The translations under genes and the position numbers were made by a program. Under the pieces are notes generated by a model, which worked only from the letters and a program-made list of their open reading frames with translations, was not told the DNA's origin and searched no databases. This document shows positions 8,115 to 15,791 of a DNA stretch of 38,092 nt, piece after piece. Source of the DNA: HB2-32-21 sp041603535 (GTDB lineage: Bacteria; Pseudomonadota; Gammaproteobacteria; Pseudomonadales; Porticoccaceae); contig JBFIEE010000036.1 of the NCBI GenBank assembly GCA_041603535.1, positions 1-38,092 of the forward strand, read 5' to 3'. Every line of letters begins with the position of its first letter. The first letter of the stretch is position 1.

Positions 8115-10169
8115 TCAGGGTAGATCAAGGCTGAACGCCACATAGTACCGAGTCTCAAAGACGTTCTCTTCATTGAACTCAGCGTAGTCGCCCGTTACAT
8201 TCTGGGCAACCAGTTGCACCTTACCCGTGTGATTGCCAAGCCTGACGCGGTAGGAGGCTTGCGCATCCAGCCGTGTATACTCGTCAATAAAATTACCGCC
8301 TCGCCAGTTGACCGCGCTTTGATGGTACGCTGTTAACCCAGCATCGAAACTGGGCGTCAGCTGGTAATTCAATACTAGGCCACCCGAATGGCGGACTTGC
8401 GAGTCGTTGAAGTCGCCCCGAACTTTAACTGGTTCAAAGCGTTTTACAAAGTCACTGTCCAGGTCGATATACGCGTAGTGCAGTCGCAGCAACGCGCGCG
8501 TCACTGGCCGGTACACCACCTGCATCTCCGCGCCGGTGGTATTCCATTGCGCAGTGTTGGCTTTAACCTTGATATCGTGGTCAAAGAAAGGGATCGGCAA
8601 CACTACACTTTCTTCAAAGGCATCGATGCCGTCACGAACCTGCTCACGAAACACCTTAACGTCTGCGGTAACTCGCCAATCGGGAAAGTACCCTGTCCAG
8701 CCCAGCTCAAATGACGTCACCCGCTCTTCTGCCAGTCGACTATCGCTCCGAATAATAGCGTTGTAGGGGATTCCCTTAATGGCCGATTGATGATCAAGGT
8801 TAGCTTCCGTAATGGAGGGCGCCCTTTTGCCCTGGGCCACACTCATGCGCAACGTGTGGTTTCGAGCCCACCGGTGACTCACACTGAACCGAGGCGAAAC
8901 CAGCGTGCCGACAAAGGTTTTCTCTATCATAGCCCCAGCATTTACCAGCCAATGTGAAGATGGCTGCCACTCGCTATGGATAAAGCCTCGGACCGATTCT
9001 TCATGAATTTTGTCATCCCGTCCCTGCAGCAGCTCGCTCTCCGTATACTCGCTGCGGCCACCCAGCCCCCACACAGCGCGAACATGTTCGGCGACGCGCA
9101 TCTGGTGTTCGAACTCAATATCAAACCGCTCTGAAGCCAAACTGCCCAGACCCTCGCTAAAAAGTTGATCGGGAATGCCGAGAAAAGGCTCCACGAATGC
9201 AGCGGGAATCCCCAGAAACTCCGAAATCAAACCAGGCTCGGTTGAGCTATTCACCCTTAAACTGTTGTGGTAGGCATGCAGGCTGAATTCATTACCGCTG
9301 GGCAGAACGTGAGTCCATTTCACGGTCTGATAACCCGCATAATAATCGGTGTCGATAAATTCGTCAGGGTGATCGGCGTCGCCAAGGCCAATGCGGTCAT
9401 TAGCGTAGCCAAAGCCCAGGTCCAACGTATCGCCAAGCGTAGGTGTTGCGGTGCCGCGAAAAGACAGCTGGGCAAGCTCCCGACCATCATCGAGGCCGCC
9501 AACGCCCGGCACACTCGGAAAGCCGTTATTGTGGCGGTAGCCAGCGCTGACCCGGTAATTCAGAGGGCCAATGCTGTCATTAAAGCGCACCGAGGCGTTA
9601 CTTGCAGAGCGACTGCCGCTGGTGGCTCTTATCGTCGTCCCGGCGTCCTGTAACGGCTGGCGGGTAACAATATTAACTGCACCAAGAAACGCATTAGAAC
9701 CGTGGGAGGATGCACTCGGCCCACGTACTATTTCGATGTAATCGACATCCTCAATCTCAATGCCGAGGGTATTCCAGATAACCGTTGAAAAGACCGGCTC
9801 ATAGACCGAGCGCCCATCGACCATCACCTCGAGCTGGTTGGGAAACTCGCTACCAAAACCATGATAGGAAATACCAGGCCGATTATCGTTAACAGAATAC
9901 GACTGAAAGCCGGGCACCAGACGAAACACATCGACCCAGCTTTGCGCGCCGGAGGCCTCGATCAACTGTCGGTCGATGATTGTGACGCTGGCTGGAGCCA
10001 GATTGGTTGGCTGCGGCAGACGACTGGCGATACGTACAACAGGGATTTCAGTGAGTACGTCACGCTCAGAAAGCATATCGTCCTGGGCCAGGGAAATCAG
10101 CGACGCGCATGACCCGAGCAGAAAAAAACCCACAGTGAGACACGAGCTGCTTAAATAGCCTGGCTTCAA
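8115..10169 (-). CDS. TonB-dependent outer membrane receptor
   Basis: This 684-residue outer-membrane protein binds a ligand at the cell surface and normally imports it using TonB energy. There is a hydrophobic signal peptide at about 10-28. The plug domain spans about 53-170 and carries the conserved segment IEIVRGPSASSHGSNAFLG before VNIVTR. A 22-strand-type barrel follows, ending in an aromatic-rich strand (YYVAFSLDLP). The plug resembles cobalamin or colicin-I-type receptors, but the ligand cannot be read from the sequence. The start is TTG at 10169, supported by GAGGGGG about 8-14 bases upstream; no better in-frame start is present. The binding protein and the hybrid kinase follow on the same strand. 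No FecI/FecR-type regulators are present and no N-terminal signalling extension is seen, so any signalling must pass through the neighbours. Confidence 0.9.
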   Translation of the reverse strand: MKPGYLSSSCLTVGFFLLGSCASLISLAQDDMLSERDVLTEIPVVRIASRLPQPTNLAPASVTIIDRQLIEASGAQSWVDVFRLVPGFQSYSVNDNRPGISYHGFGSEFPNQLEVMVDGRSVYEPVFSTVIWNTLGIEIEDVDYIEIVRGPSASSHGSNAFLGAVNIVTRQPLQDAGTTIRATSGSRSASNASVRFNDSIGPLNYRVSAGYRHNNGFPSVPGVGGLDDGRELAQLSFRGTATPTLGDTLDLGFGYANDRIGLGDADHPDEFIDTDYYAGYQTVKWTHVLPSGNEFSLHAYHNSLRVNSSTEPGLISEFLGIPAAFVEPFLGIPDQLFSEGLGSLASERFDIEFEHQMRVAEHVRAVWGLGGRSEYTESELLQGRDDKIHEESVRGFIHSEWQPSSHWLVNAGAMIEKTFVGTLVSPRFSVSHRWARNHTLRMSVAQGKRAPSITEANLDHQSAIKGIPYNAIIRSDSRLAEERVTSFELGWTGYFPDWRVTADVKVFREQVRDGIDAFEESVVLPIPFFDHDIKVKANTAQWNTTGAEMQVVYRPVTRALLRLHYAYIDLDSDFVKRFEPVKVRGDFNDSQVRHSGGLVLNYQLTPSFDAGLTAYHQSAVNWRGGNFIDEYTRLDAQASYRVRLGNHTGKVQLVAQNVTGDYAEFNEENVFETRYYVAFSLDLP

Positions 10170-10275
10170 AATATCAACACCCCCTCGCCGCGTACCATAG
10201 CATGTAGTTTGTGGGCATTTAAGCTGCTAGAGGAAAATTTGTCGGCACATCCGACGACCAACGATTTGCGAGGTT

Positions 10276-10322
10276 TGACCGGTATAGGCACCACAAATTC
10301 TACTTAACCTGTATACCGGTCA
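10276..10322. promoter_or_regulatory. 11-bp inverted repeat, candidate operator
   Basis: TGACCGGTATA (10276-10286) and its exact reverse complement TATACCGGTCA (10312-10322) are separated by 25 bp. Each arm also contains the palindrome ACCGGT. On minus, a -10-like TAGAAT (10297-10302) lies between the arms, directed toward the TonB receptor gene. The layout is that of a paired binding site for a dimeric regulator over a promoter, perhaps with DNA looping. The regulator is not encoded in the window. Confidence 0.5.
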
Positions 10323-10348
10323 CGCGGGGGCGCTGGTCAGCAAAAAGC

Positions 10349-10360
10349 GTTTTATAAAAC
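10349..10360. promoter_or_regulatory. 12-bp AT-rich perfect palindrome
   Basis: GTTTTATAAAAC is a perfect palindrome 45 bp before the first gene of the large metabolic cluster. It could be an operator or lie in the promoter of that gene. A 12-bp AT-rich palindrome can also arise by chance. Confidence 0.3.
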
Positions 10361-10404
10361 CACCCTGCTAGGCTATTCTGCCCGGCCTGACTGCAAGGTG
10401 CTAT

Positions 10405-11106
10405 ATGAGCGAAATCTATTTTGTCCGCCATGGCCAGGCCTCGCTGGGCGCAAAAAACTACGACAAGCTTTCTCCCCTGGGCTGGGAGCAGGCCCGCTGG
10501 CTAGGCGAACATTTCCGCGAACGCGGGCTGTCTTTCGACCGCGTGGTAGTGGGCGACATGCGTCGTCACCGCGAAACCCTGCAAAGCATTGGCGAAGGGA
10601 TGGGAACAGCCCTTGAACCAACCGTTGATCCACGCTTCAACGAATTTACCTTTCGCCCAGTCATGAAAATTTATCAACAACAGTTTGACCCGAGTGCCCC
10701 GGAGCCGCAAACAGCGCGCCAGTTTTTCGGCATGTTACGCACCGTGATGGAAGCCTGGATTGCCGGACAACTGAGCGATACGCTCAGGCAATACGATCAG
10801 GAACACGGCACGCAGACCGAAAGCTGGGAGCAATTCAACCAGCGGGTAGTCGCGGGGCTGACCGACGCACGTCGCGGAGAACGGGATGAAAAGGTGCTTA
10901 TCGTTTCATCCGGCGGGCCCAAATCACTGGCCATGAAGCACGTCCTGGGCTTGTCCGACGACGCCACCATTGAGCTGATGATGCAGATTCGCAACACCTC
11001 AACCACACGATTTTTATCCGCGGCGGAACGGATGTCGCTGAGAGCGTTTAACGTACTGTCGCATATGGAGCGCGCCGACCGCCACCACGCTATTACAATG
11101 GTCTAG
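10405..11106 (+). CDS. Histidine phosphatase superfamily protein, atypical active site
   Basis: This 233-residue protein has the fold signature of the histidine phosphatase (phosphoglycerate mutase-like) family. The RHG motif is at residues 8-10 with nucleophile His9, and the second arginine motif RRHRET is at 53-58. In most members the second catalytic histidine lies in a VSHGG-like motif, but here the segment reads VSSGGP, with Ser169 in place of His. Phosphatase activity may thus be weak, altered or absent. AAGGTG lies 5-10 bases before the ATG. It is the first gene of an eleven-gene plus-strand run, 81 bp before an acyl-CoA dehydrogenase. The next two genes act on acyl-CoA and transfer phosphate, so a role with a phosphorylated acyl intermediate is possible but only inferred. 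Confidence 0.85.
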   Translation: MSEIYFVRHGQASLGAKNYDKLSPLGWEQARWLGEHFRERGLSFDRVVVGDMRRHRETLQSIGEGMGTALEPTVDPRFNEFTFRPVMKIYQQQFDPSAPEPQTARQFFGMLRTVMEAWIAGQLSDTLRQYDQEHGTQTESWEQFNQRVVAGLTDARRGERDEKVLIVSSGGPKSLAMKHVLGLSDDATIELMMQIRNTSTTRFLSAAERMSLRAFNVLSHMERADRHHAITMV

Positions 11107-11187
11107 GTGTCGGATAATGGCCCAGACTCAGCAAGAATTCACTGGCACCCCCCCAGCGGTGTTGCTTAACCGAAAGGAAAGAAAATT

Positions 11188-12396
11188 ATGAATTTTGAAC
11201 ACTCCGCCAAAGCAATCGCCCTTCAGGATCACCTGCAAAAATTCATGGACGAAGAAGTTTATCCCGTCGAGAAAGCATATGACGAATACATAAAAACCAC
11301 GGCCAACCCGTGGGCGACGCCACCACTGATGCAGGCCCTGAAGGCCAAAGCCAAGGCGGCCGGCCTGTGGAACCTGTTTTTACCCGCCCACGACCGCGAT
11401 GACGGCCTCAGCAATATTGACTACGCGCCCCTCGCCGAAATCATGGGCCGGGTGCTGTGGGCGCCACAGGTGTTTAACTGTAATGCGCCGGATACCGGCA
11501 ATATGGAAGTGTTCATCAAGTACGGCTCGGAAGCGCAAAAAGAACAGTGGTTAACGCCGCTGCTGGACGGTGAAATTCGCTCATCTTTTGCCATGACTGA
11601 GCCGGACGTGGCCAGCTCTGACGCCACCAATGTGCAGTGCTCCATCGTCAGGGACGGTGACGAGTACGTCATCAATGGCCGCAAATGGTTTATTACCGGC
11701 ATCATGCACGAAGCCTGCAAGATAATTATCGTGATGGGCAAAACTGATCCCGACAACCCCAACCGCCACCTTCAGCAATCGCAAATCCTGGTGCCTAAAG
11801 ACACGCCCGGCATAACCATCATTCGCCCTCTGACGACGTTGGGTTATGTTGGCGCGCCCCTCGGTGAGGCGGAAATGGTATTCGAAAATGTGCGTGTGCC
11901 GGCAGCAAACCTGCTGCTCGGCGAGGGCCGTGGCTTTGAAATCGCCCAGGGCCGACTGGGGCCTGGGCGTATCCACCACTGTATGCGCCTCATTGGTTGC
12001 GCCCAGCGCGCCCTGGAACTGATGTGCAAGCGTGTCGAAACGCGTAGCACCTTTGGCCGCAAACTGAGCGAACACCAGTCCGTGCGCGAGGACATCGCGC
12101 AATCTTTTTGCGATGTCGAGCAGGCGCGCCTGCTGACCATGATGGCAGCCGACAAGATCGATCGAGAGGGCACCAAGGAGGCCAGGGACCTTATCGCCGC
12201 CATTAAAATTGTCACCCCATCAATGGCCGCCCGAGTCATCGATCGAGCCATACAGGTGCACGGCGCCGGTGGTCTGACGGAAGATTATTTTCTGGCCGAG
12301 GCCTACAATTACGCGCGCCAGATCCGCTTTGCTGACGGCCCGGATCAGGTGCACATGATGCAATTGGGCCGATCCCTGGTTAAACAGTACGCCTGA
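11188..12396 (+). CDS. Acyl-CoA dehydrogenase, ACAD10/11 (LvaC-like) type
   Basis: This 402-residue FAD-dependent acyl-CoA dehydrogenase has the family segments FAMTEPDVASSD (134-145) and RKWFITG (165-171) for flavin binding, and a C-terminal helical domain with RSTFGRKLSEHQSVRE. Near the C-terminus the segment FADGPDQVH (381-389) places Asp383 where medium-chain enzymes have their catalytic Glu in a YEG motif. The ADGPD(E/Q)VH signature is what I recall for human ACAD10/ACAD11 and for bacterial LvaC. Those act on 4-hydroxyacyl-CoA derivatives after phosphorylation. The next gene is an APH-type kinase like the one fused to this domain in ACAD10/11, which strongly supports the assignment. The start is the ATG at 11188 with AAAGGAAAG upstream. 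The exact substrate is unknown. Confidence 0.9.
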   Translation: MNFEHSAKAIALQDHLQKFMDEEVYPVEKAYDEYIKTTANPWATPPLMQALKAKAKAAGLWNLFLPAHDRDDGLSNIDYAPLAEIMGRVLWAPQVFNCNAPDTGNMEVFIKYGSEAQKEQWLTPLLDGEIRSSFAMTEPDVASSDATNVQCSIVRDGDEYVINGRKWFITGIMHEACKIIIVMGKTDPDNPNRHLQQSQILVPKDTPGITIIRPLTTLGYVGAPLGEAEMVFENVRVPAANLLLGEGRGFEIAQGRLGPGRIHHCMRLIGCAQRALELMCKRVETRSTFGRKLSEHQSVREDIAQSFCDVEQARLLTMMAADKIDREGTKEARDLIAAIKIVTPSMAARVIDRAIQVHGAGGLTEDYFLAEAYNYARQIRFADGPDQVHMMQLGRSLVKQYA

Positions 12397-12485
12397 CGAC
12401 GCATCACAACAGCCCCACAACAAAACATGACACGCTAACTGGCCACCAGCGACCAAACCGGCCCCGACCAACAAGAAGGCACGCT

Positions 12486-13532
12486 ATGAGCACCAACCTG
12501 GACACTCTGCCCATCGCCAAACTGGGCGCCTATTTGGCCGACCGCATTGCGGACTTCGGTAAGCTAATCAGTGCCGAAAAGTTCGACGGCGGGCAATCCA
12601 ACCCCACCTATAAGCTGACCACCGACGCCGCCAGCTATGTGCTGCGACGTAAACCCCCGGGGCCGCTGCTGCCCTCCGCCCATGCGGTTGATCGCGAATA
12701 CCGGGTCATGTCAGCCCTGGCCGACACCCCGGTACCGGTGCCCACCATGCATGTATTGTGCGAAGACGACGACATCATTGGCAGTATGTTCTACGTCATG
12801 GATTTCGTTGACGGCAATATCTACTGGGATGCCCAGCTCACCGAGGTCGATCCAGCGCTGCGCGGCCCCATGTACGACAAAATGAATGAAGTCCTGGCGG
12901 CTCTGCACAGCGTCGACATAACTGCCGCCGGTCTTGCAGACTTCGGTCGACCCGGCAGTTATTTCGAACGCCAGTTTAACCGCTGGAGCAAACAGTACCG
13001 GGCTTCCGAGACTGAGCATATCGAGGAAATGGAGCAGTTAATGACGTGGTTGCCCAAACACATGCCGGCAGAAGACGGCCGGGTGAGCCTGATCCATGGC
13101 GATTACCGCCTCGACAATATGATCTTTGCCACCAATCAGGCTGAAGTACTGGCCGTACTCGACTGGGAGCTGTCGACGTTGGGCCATCCGTTTTCCGATA
13201 TCGCCTATCAGTGTATGCAGCTGCGTATGCCCGCCGACCCGGCCCTGGGTAACCTGGGCGGTCTAGGCGGTGTCGATCGGCACGCCCTTGGTATTCCCAC
13301 CGAAGAAGAATACGTGGCCAGCTACTGCAAACGCATGGGGCTAGCTGAAATTCCCGACTGGTCCTTCTACCTGACCTTCAGTTTTTTCCGTTTTGCCGCC
13401 ATCCTGCAGGGCATTATGAAGCGCTACCAGGACGGCACTGCGTCGAGTGCGGAAGCGCTGACCTACGGCAAAATGACGCGACCCATGGCAGAAACCGCCA
13501 TCGCCTATTTACGTGAACAGGGTCGATTCTGA
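12486..13532 (+). CDS. APH-type phosphotransferase, ACAD10/11 kinase-like (LvaA-like)
   Basis: This 348-residue protein has an aminoglycoside-phosphotransferase/choline-kinase fold. The likely ATP-binding Lys is in YVLRRKPPG (Lys56), with Glu71 following. The catalytic loop HGDYRLDN is at 204-211 (Asp206, Asn211), and the metal-binding DWE is at 226-228. The middle segment with ERQFNRW and KQYRASETEHIEEME matches the family fused to acyl-CoA dehydrogenase in ACAD10 and ACAD11. Such kinases phosphorylate the hydroxyl of 4-hydroxyacyl-CoA so the dehydrogenase partner can remove it. It is therefore probably not a drug-resistance enzyme. The ATG at 12486 has AAGAAGG about 9 bases upstream. It sits 89 bp after the dehydrogenase. 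No LvaB-like small partner gene is present in the gap. Confidence 0.88.
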   Translation: MSTNLDTLPIAKLGAYLADRIADFGKLISAEKFDGGQSNPTYKLTTDAASYVLRRKPPGPLLPSAHAVDREYRVMSALADTPVPVPTMHVLCEDDDIIGSMFYVMDFVDGNIYWDAQLTEVDPALRGPMYDKMNEVLAALHSVDITAAGLADFGRPGSYFERQFNRWSKQYRASETEHIEEMEQLMTWLPKHMPAEDGRVSLIHGDYRLDNMIFATNQAEVLAVLDWELSTLGHPFSDIAYQCMQLRMPADPALGNLGGLGGVDRHALGIPTEEEYVASYCKRMGLAEIPDWSFYLTFSFFRFAAILQGIMKRYQDGTASSAEALTYGKMTRPMAETAIAYLREQGRF

Positions 13533-13610
13533 GCTCGGCACGGAGCGTTACATATGGTGCTGGACTAAATGGAAAACATCGAATTATTTACCAACAATTG
13601 AGTAATACCT

Positions 13611-14588
13611 ATGAAAGCACTGGTTTGTGAAGCCTATGGCCAGGTCGACGATCTGGTTTATCGAGATTTTCCAGAGCCCGCTGTCGGTCCCGGCGGGGTG
13701 TTGGTCGACGTCGCCGCTATTGGCGTTAATTTCCCCGATGGCCTGCTGGTGGAAGGCAAGTACCAGGCTAAACCCGAAACTCCATTTATCCCCGGTGGCG
13801 AAGTAGCCGGCACGGTGAGCGCCGTCGGCGCTAATGTCCAGGGCATTGCCCCCGGCGATCGCGTCTTCGGCTGGCAAACCGGGGGTGGCGGTTACGCGGA
13901 AAAAATCGTCATGGCCGAGCAGGTCGTCCACAAAATGCCCGACAGCATGACCTTTGATCAGGGTGCAGCCCTGCTCTGCGCGACCGGTACCGCCCACCAC
14001 GCGCTAAAGCAACGGGCCCAGCTGCAACGCGGGGAAACTCTGGTGGTGCTGGGTGCCGCCGGGGGTACGGGTATCGCTGCCGTGCAGATAGGCAAAGCCA
14101 TGGGCGCCCGGGTAATCGCCGTGTGTTCGACGGACGAAAAACTCGCCTTCGCGAAAAGTCAGGGCGCCGATGCCGGCATCAATTACAGCACCGAGGACCT
14201 CAATAAAGCCATCAAGGCATTGACCGATGGTCGCGGCGCCGATGTGGTTTACGACGCCGTCGGCGGCGACGCATTTGACGCCTGCTCACGGGCCATGGCC
14301 TGGAATGGTCGATTGTTGATTGTCGGCTTTGCCTCCGGGCGCATCCCCACGCTGCCGGTCAACCTGACGCTGGTCAAAGGCTATGCTGTAATCGGCGTAT
14401 TCTGGGGCAGCTTTACGCAACGCCACCCTGAGGAGCACGCGGAAAATATGCGTGAACTCCTGCAGTGGTTTGAAGACGGCAAGGTCGTACCGGTGGTCGA
14501 CCGGACTTTCCCGCTCAGCGACGGCATCGCCGCGATTAAATACGTCACCGGGCGCAATGTGCGCGGCAAAGTCGTGGTTCGACCCTGA
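13611..14588 (+). CDS. MDR-family NADPH:quinone oxidoreductase, copy 1
   Basis: This is a zinc-free medium-chain dehydrogenase/reductase of 325 residues, a NADPH:quinone reductase or enoyl reductase-like protein. The N-terminal GroES-like domain has NFPDGLLVEGKYQ at 40-52. The nucleotide-binding motif VVLGAAGGTGIAAVQ follows at about 145-160, and the segment GADVVYDAVGGDAFD is typical of the family. No structural-zinc cysteines are seen. The ribosome binding site is weak (GAG about 9 bases upstream). It is a tandem duplicate of the following gene, with the same length. About 65 of the first 100 residues are shared, but 80 of 85 in the segment from GADAGINYS to the WG(S/A)FT strand, which suggests gene conversion. 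It may reduce an unsaturated acyl or enone intermediate made by the upstream genes; this is inferred from context. Confidence 0.88.
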   Translation: MKALVCEAYGQVDDLVYRDFPEPAVGPGGVLVDVAAIGVNFPDGLLVEGKYQAKPETPFIPGGEVAGTVSAVGANVQGIAPGDRVFGWQTGGGGYAEKIVMAEQVVHKMPDSMTFDQGAALLCATGTAHHALKQRAQLQRGETLVVLGAAGGTGIAAVQIGKAMGARVIAVCSTDEKLAFAKSQGADAGINYSTEDLNKAIKALTDGRGADVVYDAVGGDAFDACSRAMAWNGRLLIVGFASGRIPTLPVNLTLVKGYAVIGVFWGSFTQRHPEEHAENMRELLQWFEDGKVVPVVDRTFPLSDGIAAIKYVTGRNVRGKVVVRP

Positions 14589-14646
14589 AAACAGGCAAAA
14601 ACACGCGAGCCGAGACACCAGAACATCAGCAAGAGGAGAAGCGAGC

Positions 14647-15624
14647 ATGAAAGCGCTGGTCTGTGAACAATATGGTCCCGTAGAGGACCTGGTCTACCGC
14701 GATATGCCGGACCCTGTGCCCGGCCCGGGTGAGGTGCTCGTTGGGGTTAAAGCCGTCGGCGTTAATTTTCCCGACGGGCTACTCGTCGAAGGCAAGTATC
14801 AGGCGCGGCCAGCGTGCCCATTTGCGCCCGGCTCCGAAGTTAGCGGCGACGTTATCGCCCTGGGCGAGGGCGTCGATACGTTCACGGTTGGTGACCGGGT
14901 ACTCAGCCTGACCACCAGCTTTGGCGCCTATGCCGAAAAAATCGCCCTGCCGCTGGCGTCGGTATACCAAATGCCAGCGACTATGTCCTACGAAACCGGC
15001 GCAGCGCTGCTGGCCGCCACGGGCACCGCCCACCATGGCCTGCGCCAACGGGCCCAGTTGCAGGCCGGGGAAACTCTGGTTGTACTCGGCGCGGCTGGCG
15101 GCACTGGCATAGCAGCAGTTCAGCTCGGCAAGGCCATCGGCGCCCGCGTCATCGCTGTTTGTTCGTCCGCCGAGAAGCTCGCCTTTGCCAAAGCGCAGGG
15201 TGCCGACGCGGGCATCAATTACAGCACCGAGGATCTCAATAAGGCGATCAAGGAGCTGACCGACGGCCGCGGTGCCGATGTGGTTTACGATCCGGTGGGC
15301 GGCGATGCCTTTGACGCCTGTTCGCGGGCCATGGCCTGGAATGGCCGACTGCTGGTGGTTGGCTTCGCCTCCGGCCGCATTCCGACACTGCCGGTTAATC
15401 TGACCCTGGTAAAGGGCTATGCTGTCCTCGGTGTGTTCTGGGGCGCGTTCACGCTGCAACAACCCCGCGATCACGCCGCCAATATGCGCGAGTTATTTGC
15501 ATGGTGCGAAACCGGCGAGGTGAACCCCGTTGTCGATCGTGTTTACCCGCTGGCGGAGGGTGTCGAGGCCATTAAGTACGTGACAGGCCGCAATGTCATG
15601 GGCAAGGTGGTATTGCAGACCTGA
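14647..15624 (+). CDS. MDR-family NADPH:quinone oxidoreductase, copy 2
   Basis: This second tandem copy of the zinc-free quinone reductase-like enzyme is exactly 325 residues, like copy 1. The nucleotide-binding motif VVLGAAGGTGIAAVQLG and the segment GADVVYDPVGGDAFD are present, and the structural zinc site is absent. The frame is open upstream to 14452, but the start at 14647 is chosen because AAGAGGAGAAG lies just before it and the alignment to copy 1 begins at MKALVCE. Divergence from copy 1 is greatest around residues 70-95 (GEGVDTFTVGDRVLSLTTS here) and at the C-terminus. These are regions that usually shape substrate entry, so the two copies may differ in substrate. It is 58 bp after copy 1 and probably co-transcribed. 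Confidence 0.9.
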   Translation: MKALVCEQYGPVEDLVYRDMPDPVPGPGEVLVGVKAVGVNFPDGLLVEGKYQARPACPFAPGSEVSGDVIALGEGVDTFTVGDRVLSLTTSFGAYAEKIALPLASVYQMPATMSYETGAALLAATGTAHHGLRQRAQLQAGETLVVLGAAGGTGIAAVQLGKAIGARVIAVCSSAEKLAFAKAQGADAGINYSTEDLNKAIKELTDGRGADVVYDPVGGDAFDACSRAMAWNGRLLVVGFASGRIPTLPVNLTLVKGYAVLGVFWGAFTLQQPRDHAANMRELFAWCETGEVNPVVDRVYPLAEGVEAIKYVTGRNVMGKVVLQT

Positions 15625-15791
15625 GCGGGGCAGGGCCGGTTTACGCAAACCCCAGATTGCAAACTCCGGATTGTCAACGGCGCAGGGGAAGCAGCATACA
15701 AACCTGGAGTCGCTGAATTTCTCCTGGCCCCGAGCTGTCAAGTCAAGGCACTCAGGTCAACAATGCACCCAACTTAATGTAGAGGAACAAG

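Noticed and set aside
8115..10169. FecA-type receptor with an N-terminal signalling domain
   Set aside because: The plug begins about 25 residues after the signal peptide, leaving no room for the roughly 80-residue signalling domain, and no fecIR genes are nearby.
12486..13532. Aminoglycoside resistance gene
   Set aside because: The APH fold is present, but the sequence and its acyl-CoA dehydrogenase neighbour match the ACAD10/11 kinase type, and there is no mobile element.
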